Of a stretch of 64,000 bases of DNA, positions 44,341 to 54,161 are shown piece by piece. Location of the stretch: the NCBI RefSeq assembly GCF_963678635.1, contig NC_087065.1, positions 47,866,381 through 47,930,380 of the forward strand, in the 5' to 3' direction. Position numbers and translations under genes: made by a program. The notes under the pieces are model-generated. The model made no database searches. It had not been told where the DNA came from and saw nothing but the letters and a program-made list of their open reading frames with translations. This stretch comes from Symsagittifera roscoffensis. Its lineage: Eukaryota; Xenacoelomorpha; Acoela; Convolutidae. How positions within the stretch are numbered: the stretch's first letter is position 1; each line of letters starts with the position of its first letter.

Positions 44341-44673
44341 TTTAAGCCCGACCTGAAACTTTAAACGGATCGTGAACATCTGGACCTTGTGCAGCGAATG
44401 ATACGAGGAGGCATGTCCTCAGTTTACGCGCGCCGATTTTAAAAAGCAAACGATAAATACTTTGACGATTTTTTGCCCTCAGAACCATCAAGCTATATCC
44501 TCATTATTGACGCAAACATTTTGTTCGGTGGGATCATGAAACACTGCCCTTTGCCCTTCAACGATTTTTCAATAGTTGAAAAAAGATTGGAAGACATACT
44601 GCTCACCAGCGAAACTTCAGGGTGGTACTATATAGTTGAAGTTAGTTTGACCATACCCGAAGAGTCCTGTTGA
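44341..44673 (+). pseudogene. Polinton/Maverick type-B DNA polymerase fragment inside copia
   Basis: A 110-codon stretch in one frame with two internal stops. It contains QRMIRGGMSSVYARR, then KANDKYFDDFLPSEPSSYIL, then IDANILFGGIMKHCPLPF and YYIVEVSLTIPEES. This order, with an RGG motif, KANNxY, P-SY, the D-A-N-x-L-Y/F-G metal-binding motif A, a Q/H-x-PLP turn and a strand ending in a P-E-E sequence, is typical of protein-primed polymerases of Polintons. Copia never encodes such a domain. It sits between the copia integrase C-terminus and the start of copia RT sequence (FEPCCVAEIEKPQSLSEAL, from 44672). It is a captured piece of an animal self-synthesising DNA transposon, not functional. Confidence 0.75.
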
Positions 44674-45436
44674 ACTTCGAGCCCTGTTGCGTAGCAGAAA
44701 TTGAGAAGCCGCAATCGCTCAGTGAAGCTCTTGAAATGGAAGTTCGCCGTCCAGGATGAATTCAAGTCACTGGTTGAGAATCATACTTGGAGGCTCGTCC
44801 CTGTCCCGAAAGGTTGAAACATTATGGGCAACCGTTGGGTATTCAAAGTGAAACGGGACGCAGAGGGAAAAGTAGAAAAATTCAAGGTACGTTTGGTTGC
44901 GCAAGTTTTTTTCGCAGCATAAGGGAATCGATTTCGAGGACGTGGTTTCGCCCATCGCAAAGCACACAATCATCAGGGTGCTTCTTGCTCTCAGTGTGCA
45001 ACTTAGCTGGCGTTGCCATCAGATCGACATCAAGATAGCGTTCTTGAATGGCAAGTTTGACGAAGAGATATGCATGCGGCAATCGGAGGGGTTTGTGGAC
45101 GCTCATAATCCAACGCATGTCTGTCGCCTCCTACGCAGTTTGTATTGGTTGAAGCAATCAGCTCGGTGCTGGAATGAGAGGCTGCACCTATTCCTGTTAA
45201 GTGTTGGATATGTGCAAGTACCTTCAGATGGTTGTCTGTACCGGAAGGTATCAGTTTCTCTGATCATTTCAGTTTATGTGGACAATATCGTGATCTTCTG
45301 TTGCTCACTGGAGAAACTGTTCCATGAGAAGACTGTGCTCAAGCAGGATTTTGCGCTGACAGACCACGGTGAAGTTCATCGTATTCTGGGTATGTTGGTG
45401 AAGAAGGCTGAAAACTCTTGGTATATATCTCAAGCA
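44674..45436 (+). pseudogene. Ty1/copia reverse transcriptase, 5' part
   Basis: Begins with the EP-x-SY-KEAL-like block and W-x-L-V-PVP in shifting frames. From 44897 one frame is open: IDFEDVVSPIAKHTIIRVLL, then CHQIDIKIAFLNG with motif A Asp (about residue 44), LLRSLYWLKQSARCWNERLH, and VYVDNIVIF, where the second Asp of the usual YVDD pair is Asn. It ends at ILGMLVKKAENSWYISQA, where 14 filler bases and the gypsy-3 LTR follow; the open frame then reads on into LTR sequence. Loss of the DD pair predicts no polymerase activity. Confidence 0.85.
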
Positions 45437-45450
45437 TTTTCTTCAGCCAT

Positions 45451-45700
45451 TGTTGAAAACGGTTGTTGTGCAGTATTTAATTCCAATAAAGATAATCAAC
45501 TTGATCTTGCAAAGTTAACAAAAAGTGTGTTTATCAAGATTATCCAAGGGTCACAGACTGTTCCAAGGACAGCACCTGCTCATAGATTAATAAGCACCAC
45601 GAATGACAGTTGATTGACAGCTTCAATTTGAACTAAATAACACTATACGACACTTCCCCTTCAATAGATGAAACTTTAGATGACTGAGAATTTAACGACA
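45451..45700 (-). repeat. gypsy-3 LTR (3'), unit 1
   Basis: 250 bases, TGTTGAAAAC...TTAACGACA on the plus strand, so ends are TG...CA. Left-hand LTRs of all three units share the form with 'aaagataatc' and a 47-base segment that the right-hand LTRs lack. Confidence 0.75.
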
Positions 45701-45909
45701 ACATGTTGATTAAGAATTACTGATAAGATAAATACTGAGTGCTTGTTTAAAGAATGATTAACAACTTTTCTGACAACGATTTTTATCAACTAAAAAATCA
45801 CTTAGCAGTGATGGCGTTTGAGTTTTAGTCAATGAAGACCGACCCTCTCCCTGGGCTAAATAGGCTTATAGTTTTGTTTTATGTTTCAATTTGATTGTTT
45901 CTTTTTAGA

Positions 45910-46371
45910 TCACTTCTTTCCCTCCTTTTGGTTCTGGTTGATGAAATCAATCATCACCCCTCCCATTTTGGTCACCGCAGTTCTTTTTCTTCCGCTTCTT
46001 CTCGATGCTATAGATCCCGTGTCGTCCTGGATATCTTCCTGACTGCTATAGGATACAAGTCTGGCCTTCTTTGACGTTCCCTTCTTTTTACCGGGTGCTG
46101 GCATTGGTTGGTCCCCTGGATTAGATGTAGACGGATCCCTTGGGTTCCTATCCAAATCGCCCCTGCGTGCCGGAATTGTTTCTTGGTCGCTTCCAATATC
46201 TGCGTCAGTTTGTGTCATTGCCGTTGGATCTGCTTGTGCAATTTCTGTTGAAGCCTCCGCGGATGGTTGTTTTGCCCGTTTGACCGAAATAATCGGTAAG
46301 TTGTCACTATCTTCCGATTCAGAACCACTGTTCTCAAATCGGTAGCCGCAATTTCCTAAGCACAACCCCAT
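45910..46371 (-). pseudogene. gypsy-3 C-terminal acidic/basic region, unit 1
   Basis: A 153-residue frame overlapping the end of the integrase frame by 38 bases. It is rich in Asp, Glu, Ser and Pro (SGSESEDSDNLP) then Lys/Arg (GKKKGTSKKARL, RRSGRKRTAV). By position it is a pol C-terminal tail or a small third frame. Unit 3 has this region deleted, and unit 2 keeps only its last third. No domain recognised. Confidence 0.5.
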
Positions 46372-47401
46372 TATTTAAAGTCAACGTATGAGCGCTTTCC
46401 GCTTTAACTTTCGAATGAAGCTGTCTATACCTTTTTAGTTTGCGGTTTCCAGTTCGCTGGAATATCAATCCAGAAAGGCCTGGTTGTCCACTGGGGCCCG
46501 CGGATTTCAGAATTGAGGGTTCATTGTCTTGGTTGGCTGATTTTTCATGGTTCAGCCGGCGCGCGTGGCTCCTATGGTTTATGTCGTACGCTAAATCCAA
46601 TCGTACGGCCCAGTTTGTGTCTGCAGGGTGTGGCATATCGTTTGCATTTGGGTCGGCGTCATCTAAACAAGCGTTTTTCGTTTTTATAACCCGCGACCAA
46701 TCCAGATTCTGCAGAGATGGTTTTTTAGTAACGTTTCGTAAGACCGTGTTCGCTTCTTGTCCATGGTGCTCCTCGAATGGCGAGATTTTTAATGTTGCAT
46801 TCTTCGAAAATCCGAGGGCACCAAGGGCCCTTTCGATAATTTTTTCTAAGGGTTCGGGGTGTTTTTCTTGGACAAACGTCAGAATGAAATTTTTAAGACT
46901 ACCGATGGTGCGCTCCACGCACCCAGTTGCCCGGTGATCATTAACAGTTGATTTTATGATTTCAATACCCTCTCCATTACAGAATGCTTTAATCTCATTC
47001 GACATAAAACTCGTTCCCCGATCCGCGTGAATTTTACTTGGCACACCATGATTTGTTATATAAATTTTTAAAAACTTCAGTATTTTATCAGATCGATTAT
47101 TTCCACAGACCATTGCCGATGGCCAACGAGAAAACTGATCAACCGCCACTATCACATATTTCCGGGATTCATTTAAGTAGTTAATGGGCCCCCAAAAATC
47201 TAGTTGAACTTGTTCATTTGGTTCCTTCAGTTCAGGTATATTTCCAAGCTGATTTTTTCTTAAGATCGTTTTTAAGTTCTTACCGGCGGCGGTGCATTCG
47301 GGACAGTCCTCAGCTATTGAAGCAATTGATCGGTAAATATACGGGTACCAAACATCTTTTGCCGCATCAAACATATTGGTTTTTTCCGTGATGATATGCA
47401 T
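46334..47401 (-). CDS. gypsy-3 integrase, unit 1
   Basis: A 355-residue open frame. CPEC (residues 33-36) is the cysteine half of the zinc-binding domain; the histidine half lies upstream out of frame. The catalytic core has QLDFWGP (D68), HADRGTSF (D127) and GCVERTIGSLKN (E163). The spacing of 35 residues between the second Asp and Glu is the standard D,D-35-E arrangement, so the core looks intact. The C-terminal part (RRLNHEKSANQ, then LKRYRQLHSKVKAES) is basic. The enzyme would join element cDNA to target DNA. Missing N-terminal histidines and broken upstream pol frames make activity unlikely. The homologue in unit 3 is shorter and frameshifted. Confidence 0.85.
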   Translation of the reverse strand: MHIITEKTNMFDAAKDVWYPYIYRSIASIAEDCPECTAAGKNLKTILRKNQLGNIPELKEPNEQVQLDFWGPINYLNESRKYVIVAVDQFSRWPSAMVCGNNRSDKILKFLKIYITNHGVPSKIHADRGTSFMSNEIKAFCNGEGIEIIKSTVNDHRATGCVERTIGSLKNFILTFVQEKHPEPLEKIIERALGALGFSKNATLKISPFEEHHGQEANTVLRNVTKKPSLQNLDWSRVIKTKNACLDDADPNANDMPHPADTNWAVRLDLAYDINHRSHARRLNHEKSANQDNEPSILKSAGPSGQPGLSGLIFQRTGNRKLKRYRQLHSKVKAESAHTLTLNNGVVLRKLRLPI

Positions 47402-47578
47402 GAATTCTATTGTTAATTGCAGTTTGTAAGTTCATGGGTATTACGAGTTTTTCATCCATCTACACTACGTTCTCCTTTACCGAAAAGTCGTTAACAAATT
47501 GAGAATAATAACGGTTCATAGCATTAATTTTATCATGATTGCTAGGATCCTGTGAAACTATAAGGTCGCGAATTGCGC

Positions 47579-48088
47579 TCAAGTGGGGGTCAGAAACATA
47601 ATTGACTCAATAAACTTAAGATTAAACAAATCAGGTAACGAAGTGATTTTATTAACGATCTTGCAATTCCGAGGGATAATTGACATACATTTTGAATTGG
47701 GTTCCACGGGTGGTAATGTTTCACCTTTGAATGCCGAGGGTAACGAAAGGGTAGTATTTGTCCGAACTGATTTTGTTTCTTCAGTAATAGCTTCCAAGGA
47801 TAAGGTGTTCTGTGTTAATTCTCCAATTCCATCACTGCTGCTGTTTAGACTTGGGTGTTGCTGTAAGAATTTCCGGATATTTTTATCCATTTCGATTCGA
47901 GATTCTGAGTTTTTAGATGTATTTGAGAGATTTGAACAACTTTCTTTTGATTGAATAATGGCACCAACTAATTTTCCGCGTATATTGCGTAGCCGTCGGT
48001 TCAAGCCATGTGTTCGATTCTGATTGGTCGATTCCCGCTCACATGGTTTTCCGCTCCCTACCGGTTCATTTCGTGACAAAACTTTCAA
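47579..48088 (-). pseudogene. gypsy-3 RNase H-integrase linker, unit 1
   Basis: A 169-residue frame of polar sequence (KESCSNLSNTSKNSESRIEM, then RNCKIVNKITSLPDLFNLKF). In unit 3 the same stretch continues into ISDPHLSAIRDL-like pol sequence leading to integrase. Here it is cut by a one-base loss near 47600. Confidence 0.6.
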
Positions 48089-48317
48089 CCTATTTATAGG
48101 TTGCTTACTTTCCGCTTTGATATGCGGCCCCTTGGATTGATAATTGGAGGATTTGAATCACCTGGATGCCTTATTCTCATTGATTTCGAGAGCGGCACGA
48201 AATAAGTTGATCTTTGGCACAGTAAACATATTATCGTACGTACTAATTGGCACTGCTTCATTATATGGGTGACGGGATAAGTAGTCTGCTAGCCCAATTT
48301 TCGCCCCTGGTTTGTGT

Positions 48318-48683
48318 TCAAAAATCAAAGGGAATGAGCCGATCTAACCAACGCGTCAAACGGCTAAACATCGTCTTGTTTTTCTTATTATTATCGTTAA
48401 AAAGAGAGATTAAAACTTTGTGATCGGTCACGATTAAAAAATTCCGTCCCAATATAAAATTTCGAAAATATTCAGCCCCCCACACGACTGCCAACATTTC
48501 CAATTCATTCGTTGAATATTTCTTTTCAGCTTCGTTAAGGTATCTGGAAGCAAAAGAAATCGGTCTCCACCCCTCCGGTCCTAATTGTTCAAGTACGGCA
48601 CCGAGCCTGTTATTACTTGCGTCGCGCACTATCCGAATATCCTTGTGGATATCGAAACGTCGCAATTCAACAATGTTAGACAC
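48318..48683 (-). pseudogene. gypsy-3 RNase H, unit 1
   Basis: A 121-residue frame with IRIVRDASNNRLGAVLEQ (first catalytic Asp), RPISFASRYLNEAEKKYSTN and ELEMLAVVWGAEYFRNFI (Glu), and VTDHKVLISLF (Asp), the usual Ty3/gypsy RNase H order. It degrades the RNA strand of the hybrid. A frameshift in a run of eight A separates it from the RT frame, and another cuts it from the HKPGA...DYLSR end. Confidence 0.8.
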
Positions 48684-49528
48684 TTACTTTTTTTTAGATT
48701 ATCAAACGCGTTCTGGCATTCGGAAGTCAAAAAGTATTCATTACTTTTACTTAATAATGGTCGCAACGGCGCGGATGATTCAGCTAATGCTGGCAGATAC
48801 TTGTAGAGACTGTGTATTGACCCCATGAACGATTTGAGTTGCGTCAGGGTCCGCGGCGGCGTTAATGCTTTTTTTGGTTCTGTTTTCCGCACCAAGGGAG
48901 TTATTCCGGTAGATGTTATCTTGTGGCCTAGCCACTCGCATTCCCGTTGTGCGAACTTGCATTTTGATAGTTTTAGAGACATATTTTCCTGATCCAGTTT
49001 TTTTTTAGAATTTTCTCTACCGTTGCTATATGATCGATCGCAGTTCCCTTGGATAGAACCTAAATATCTTCGATGAACGCATGCGCCTGCGGATATTCCG
49101 CAAGGATACAATCCATTGCGCGCTCGAATTCCGCTGGCATCGTTGTCAAACCATAGAATCCGGTCTTGAATCGGTACGTTCCCGTCGATCGACCTCCGAT
49201 GAGAGAAAAATTAGATTGTACACTCGTTTCAGCGCTTTCAGGCAATTGACCATACGCATATGTTAGATCCATCTTTGTAAAAAAATATGTCCCCGGAATT
49301 TTTCTCGCTAATCGTTTGTCCTACTGCGTCCCTTAATTCTTCAATATTCGGCATTTGACATTTGTTCTTATGCACTTGTTTATTTAATTCCCTGGACTTG
49401 AGCGCTAGTTTTACAGACCCATCTTTCTTTACTGTTATTACGATTGGAGACACAAAATATTTGTCCGAGCATTCCTTCAGTTTTTCGACATGACCTTGTT
49501 TCAGTAGTTTATCGATTTCAGTATCCAC
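48629..49528 (-). pseudogene. gypsy-3 reverse transcriptase, unit 1
   Basis: Split over three frames (49238-49528, 49060-49272, 48629-49111). It keeps IDKLLKQGHVEKLKECSDKY, FVSPIVITVKKDGSVKLAL, MDLTYAYGQLP with motif A Asp, and FKTGFYGLTTMPAEFERAM. The polymerase site reads HAFIEDI then a stop, so the usual DD is ED. The downstream LGHKITSTGITPL and LKSFMGSIHSLYKYLP regions are in the third frame. Inactive. Confidence 0.8.
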
Positions 49529-49884
49529 ATTTCTTGCAATGAAATGGGAACTCGTCGTCCCTTTTGTTTTACTGGGAGGAAGTTTTCAAAAAATTCAGCT
49601 TGTAATTTATAATTTCTTATTTTTCCTACCCTATTGAAAAGGTTTGAAAACTGCTTACTGAAATAGGTTTGCCACGAGTCCAACTCCCCCTCGGGCACCG
49701 ATGGTTCCGAATCCACTTCTTCGATGGACATTATCTGGTCCCCTGGTGGTGATTGTTGCACCAACTGTAGTCCGAGCTGAGGCATCAAGTCTTTTCCAAT
49801 TATCGATGGGCGATTTCCTCCTATGACTCTAGCGTTTATCTTGCAGTCATTGGATTCTAACGTGACAGCCATCGCTCCAATCAT
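49501..49884 (-). pseudogene. gypsy-3 protease region, unit 1
   Basis: Residues 1-40 (MIGAMAVTLESNDCKINARV, then SIIGKDLMPQLGLQLV) match the end of a retroviral-type protease, where G-R-D-x-L/M-x-x-LG is typical. The start with the catalytic D-S/T-G loop should lie around 49885-50000, but no such motif is readable there in any frame. Confidence 0.55.
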
Positions 49885-49974
49885 CTGCAGTGGAAATTTT
49901 CACATAATCCCGAAATGCATTGTCCTCCTCCGAGAGGGTATCCAGTTTTATCCCCGAAGCACCCAGGGTTCTTC

Positions 49975-51131
49975 TCAGTTCATCGATAGTGAAAATTGAA
50001 ATCGGGGAACGCGAGTAGTTTTTCCATTTATTTTAATCGGCAACTGTGCCCCAGCGATTTTCAATTTCGTGGATCGTTTGTGTTTTATTGCCATTACCAT
50101 ATAATCCCCATCTAAACTGCTCGAGTCCCACGAGTGTACCACTGGATTTTTGTTTACCCATCCAATGGAACTTGCATGCTGGGACGCTTCTTCGTCCGCT
50201 GAATTCTTCAAGTGTGTCTCGTCAACATTCTCATGTATCATTCCGACTGCTCCCCGTCCTCGCTGATTTCCGCGCTTCCCTCTACAGGTACGTTCGTAAT
50301 GTCCAATTTTATGACAAAAATTACACGTAACTCCTTTTGCCGCACATCTATCCAAATGATCTCTCGTAAAGTTTGGTTGGTCGCAGTTGTAGCATCGGTT
50401 AATTTGAAACAAATTTCCACCTCGGTTCGAACCTCGCCCTTGATATGAACCTCTGCCTAGTGCGCGATTATTGCAGTATCCTCCACGGATCGTTCCAACC
50501 GATTCTGATTTAATCTGAATCCAACCGCCTGAAGCTGATCCTTGGGTTCCCAATAATCCCGTGGCGACATAGGATGTGGCATATTTTTACCCCGCTCGTA
50601 CGAGAGGGCTATCCGATAAACCTCTTCCGGTGTTTTTGTTGACCTGCACAGTTCTTTTTGTGCTTCACGGTTATTCATATTGACAATGAATACATCCCTT
50701 AGTATACGATCCTGCAACACTCCAAAATTGCATCGCGCTGCCAATCCGCTCAGTACGGAATGGAATTGCTCCAAACTTTCATTGATGAATTGTTTCCGAG
50801 AGAGAAGCTGATATATCTCGTATGTCTCGTTCCTTTCATTCTTGAATTCCGTTTCTAGTACGTCTATCATCCTTGGGTAACGAACCGTCGAAAGATCTAG
50901 ATGCGGTCGTCTTTTGTGAAGTTTGTCTTGTCCTTTTTCTTCCAGGCACGAATACATTTTTGAGATCAGGACTTGTTCTGATTCCAGTCGATTCTTCCCA
51001 TCCAGTTCCTCGGGCAAAGCGATAACTTGAGCTGCAGTGAGAGTCGCTGCGTAATAGTAATTTTTCGGATTAATTGAGTGCTTAGCCACCATCCCCTATT
51101 GGAATCTGTTGATCCAGAATTCCCACATCAT
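49975..51131 (-). pseudogene. gypsy-3 gag, unit 1 (frameshifted)
   Basis: Two frames (50457-51131 region and 49975-50553) together match the intact gag of unit 3. A small insertion ('aataat') near 50550 causes the frame change. The second frame has the zinc knuckles CYNCDQPNFTRDHLDRC and CNFCHKIGHYERTC. Confidence 0.8.
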
Positions 51132-51213
51132 AGGTGGTTCAGTACATTTTGCTGGCCAAAATTCTGTAATGCCCAGTGGATTCTTCCCCCACCTGAGACT
51201 GCTGACTGCGCCA

Positions 51214-51416
51214 TGTTGAAAACGGTTGTTGTGCAGTATTTAATTCCAATAATGATAATCAACTTGATCTTGCAAAGTTAACAAAAAGAGTGACTATCAA
51301 GGTTATCCAAGGGTGACAGACTGTTCCAAGGACAGCACCTGCTAATAGATTAATAAGCACCACGAATGACAGTTGATTGACAGCTTGCATTTTGAACTAA
51401 ATAACACTTAACGACA
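51214..51416 (-). repeat. gypsy-3 LTR (5'), unit 1
   Basis: 203 bases. Same ends as 45451-45700 but with a 47-base internal deletion and several fixed differences shared with the right-hand LTRs of units 2 and 3. Confidence 0.75.
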
Positions 51417-52110
51417 ACGGTGAAGTTCATCGTATTCTGGGTATGTTGGTGAAGAAGGGTGAAAACTCTTGGCATATATCTCAAGCAAAGCTCGCTGACG
51501 GCGTCTTCAATTGCGACCTCTATGCAGTCATCCAAGCCAGTAATTACGCCTCTAGAGGTAAAGATTGACAATCGTTGTGATCCGCACGGTGATATTAAGC
51601 CGTATTAAGCGTTGCTTGGGTCGTTGATGTGTTTGATGACTGCCTCGAGACCTGATCTCGCATTCTCTGTGAGTTGGCTAGCGCAATCCTTGTGCTCTTC
51701 CTCTGCAACACACTGGTCGGAATGCAAAAGGATTCTCTGATAGCTGCGTGGAGCCTGTTCGGTCGGTCTTAAGTTCAAAAAGGCGAAGGGATCGGTTTCG
51801 CTGGTAGTATCCAGTGTCGAGTTTGGCAAAAAACTCCGAAGATCGTTCTTCAACAGGTGTCTACTATTTTTTGTTTTCGGGTTGTCTTGTATGTTGGCGT
51901 AGCCGCAAACAACGTTCTATGGCGCGCAGTTCGACTAAAGGGGAGTATTTTGCCCTTTCTGATTATATTCAGAAAGCGATCTGGCTGAAATCTATTTTTC
52001 ACGATTTGGGATTTGAAATATCTCCAGTTGTAGTCTACGAGGGCAACCTTGGTGCAATGGAACTGCGCAGAAACCCAAAGTTTCATAATAAAAAACGCGT
52101 CTCATAAAAA
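51417..52110 (+). pseudogene. Copia RT end and RNase H, unit 1
   Basis: Repeats the last 72 bases of the copia RT seen at 45366-45436 (HGEVHRILGMLVKKGENSWH) and then continues with ISQAKLADGV, the natural copia order. After a decayed stretch, RNase H is clear at 51814-52107: SSTGVYYFLFSGCLVCWRSR, KQRSMARSSTKGEYFALSDY, IQKAIWLKSIFHDLG and NPKFHN. The canonical motif S-S-T-E-A-E-Y has Lys-Gly in place of Glu-Ala. The element is cut after NPKFHN and has no recognisable copia 3' LTR. Confidence 0.8.
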
Positions 52111-52889
52111 AACTGAGTAGTTCGTCGTATTTTGGGTATGTTGGTGAAGAAGGGTGAAAACACTTGGTATATATCTCAAGCATTTTCTTCAGCCATTGTT
52201 GAAAACGGTTGTTGTGCAGTATTTAATTCCAATAAAGATAATCAACTTGATCTTGCAAAGTTAACAAAAAGAGTGTTTATCAAGATTATCCAAGGGTCAA
52301 AGACTGTTCCAAGGACAGCACCTGCTTATAGATTAATAAGCACCACGAATGACAGTTGATTGACAGCTTCAATTTGATTTAAATAACACTATACGACACT
52401 TCCCCTTCAATAGATGAAACTTTAGATGACTGAAAATTTAACGACAACATGTTGATTAAGAATTACTGATAAGATAAATACTGAGTGCTTGTTTAAAGAA
52501 TGATTAACAAATTTTCTGACAACGATTTTTATCAACTAAAAAATCACTTAGCAGTGATGGCGATTGAGTTTTAGTCAATGAAGACCGACCCTCTCCCTGG
52601 GCTAAATAGGCTAATAGTTTTGTTTTATGTTTCAATTTGATTGTTTCTTTTTAGATCACTTCTTTCCCTCCTTTTCGTTCTGATTGATGAAATCAATCAT
52701 CACCCCTACCATTTTGGTCACCGCCGTTCTTTTTCTTCCGCTTCTTCTCGATGCTATAGATCCCGTGTCGTCCTGGATATCTTCCTGACTGCTATAGGAT
52801 ACAAGTCTGGCCTTCTTTGACGTTCCCTTCTTTTTACCGGGTGCTGGCATTGGTTGGTCCCCTGGATTAGATGTAGACGGATCCCTTGG

Positions 52890-53123
52890 TTGTGTCTATT
52901 AAAATCTAAATAGGTTGTTTCAGCATAGTGTTAACGTGGACATTCTTATGTCGTCAGAGTTGTTAATCAATACTTTCTTTCAAGGGACCTTGTAGTGAAT
53001 AAAAGCTAGCTCTCACTTGACCATGAGCTCTAGGTTTACCACGGCTGAAAAATTTTAAAGGCTTCACTCAATGACACAGTTCAACCCAAACTACGTTTGA
53101 GGAAACTACTTAGCGTTGATTTG
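52890..53123. other. 234-bp unrelated segment replacing gypsy-3 pol
   Basis: Not matched elsewhere in the window. It starts after 'gatcccttgg' of the C-terminal region and ends before 'aagtttggttgg' of the gag zinc-knuckle region. No inverted repeats or coding frame seen. Confidence 0.6.
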
Positions 53124-53876
53124 AAGTTTGGTTGGTCGCAGTTGTAGCGTCGGTTGTTTTGAAACAAATTTCCACCTCGGTTCGAGCCTCGCCCTTGATA
53201 TGAACCTCTGCCTCGTGCGCGATTATTGCAGTATCCTCCACGGATCGTTCCAACCGGTTCTGATTTAATCCGCCTGAAGCTGATCCTTGGGTTCCCAATA
53301 ATCCCGTGGCGACATAGGATGTGGCATATTTTTACCCCGCTCGTACGAGAGGGCTATCCGATAAACCTCTTCCGGTGTTTTTGTTGACCTGCACAGTTCT
53401 TTTTGTGCTTCACGGTTATTCATATTGACAATGAATACATCCCTTAGTATACGATCCTCCAACGCTCCAAAATTGCATCGCGCTGCCAATCCGCTCAGTA
53501 CGGAATGTAATTGCTCCAAACTTTCATTGAGGAATTGTTTCCGAGAGAGAAGCTGATATATCTCGTATGTCTCGTTCCTTTCATTCTTGAATTCCGTTTC
53601 CAGTACGTCTATCATCCTTGGGTAACGAACCGTCGAAAGATCTAGATGCGGTCGTCTTTTGTGAAGTTTGTCTTGTCCTTTTTCTTCCAGGCAGGAATAC
53701 AATTTTGAGATCAGGACTTGTTCTGATTCCAGTCGATTCTTCCCATACACTTCCTCGGGCAAAGCGGTAACTTGAGCTGCAGTGAGAGTCGCTGCGTAAT
53801 AGTAATTTTTCGGATTAATTGAATGCTTAGCCACCATCCCCCATTGGAATCTGTTGATCCAGAATTCCCACATCAT
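53110..53876 (-). pseudogene. gypsy-3 gag, unit 2 (truncated)
   Basis: The first 200 residues match the unit 3 gag (MMWEFWINRFQWGMVAKHSI onward). It carries the same 'aataat' frame-breaking insertion as unit 1 and a small deletion after it, and is cut before the zinc knuckles. Confidence 0.8.
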
Positions 53877-54161
53877 AGGTGGTTCAGTACAATTTGCTGG
53901 CCAAAATTCTGTAATGCCCAGTGGATTCTTCCCCCACCTGAGACTGCTGACTGCGCCATGTTGAAAACGGTTGTTGTACAGTATTTAATTCCAAAAAAGA
54001 TAATCAACTTGATCTTGCAAAGTTAACAAAAAGAGTGACTATCAAAGTTATCCAAGGGTGACAGACTGTTCCAAGGACAGCACCTGCTAATAGATTAATA
54101 AGCACCACGAATGACAGTTGATTGACAGCTTGCATTTTGAACTAAATAACACTTAACGACA

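Larger units (their letters stand above)
45451..51416 (-). mobile_element. gypsy-3 element, copy 1 (unit 1)
   Basis: Minus-strand Ty3/gypsy element with LTRs at 45451-45700 and 51214-51416. The order in its own direction is LTR, gag, protease region, RT, RNase H, integrase, C-terminal extension, LTR. The pol frames are broken in several places. Next to the upstream LTR (just below 51214) the sequence in element direction begins TGGCGCAGTCAGCAGTCTC, the position of a primer-binding site; I cannot assign the tRNA. No clear purine tract is seen next to the other LTR. Direct short target duplications are absent. Confidence 0.85.
45380..52125. repeat. Composite unit 1 (copia piece + gypsy-3 + copia 3' end)
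   Basis: First of three direct tandem units. Each starts at the copia RT site 'cgtatt(c/t)tgggtatgttgg', holds gypsy-3 flanked by its two LTRs on the minus strand, resumes copia at 'acggtgaagttcatcg' and ends shortly after copia RNase H with 'gcgtctcataaaaaaactga'. The identical joins at 52125/52126 and 54870/54871 show duplication after gypsy-3 had landed. Confidence 0.85.
52197..54161 (-). mobile_element. gypsy-3 element, copy 2 (deletion derivative)
   Basis: LTRs at 52197-52446 and 53959-54161. Internally only the last part of the C-terminal region (52656-52850) and gag (53110-53876) remain, separated by 234 bases of foreign or rearranged DNA (52890-53123). It encodes no polymerase or integrase. 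Confidence 0.85.

Noticed and set aside
45451-45613. C-terminal 50 residues of the 238-residue copia RT frame, also seen at 52132-52359 and 54883-55104
   Set aside because: This is read-through into the gypsy-3 LTR and not a conserved small protein.
46440-46937. Plus-strand frame of 165 residues (also 55431-55826)
   Set aside because: Shadow of the gypsy-3 integrase frame on the minus strand.
51605-51853. Minus-strand frame of 82 residues, repeated at 54350-54598 and 60605-60853
   Set aside because: Antisense to the copia RT-RNase H stretch. Its conservation follows from the triplication.
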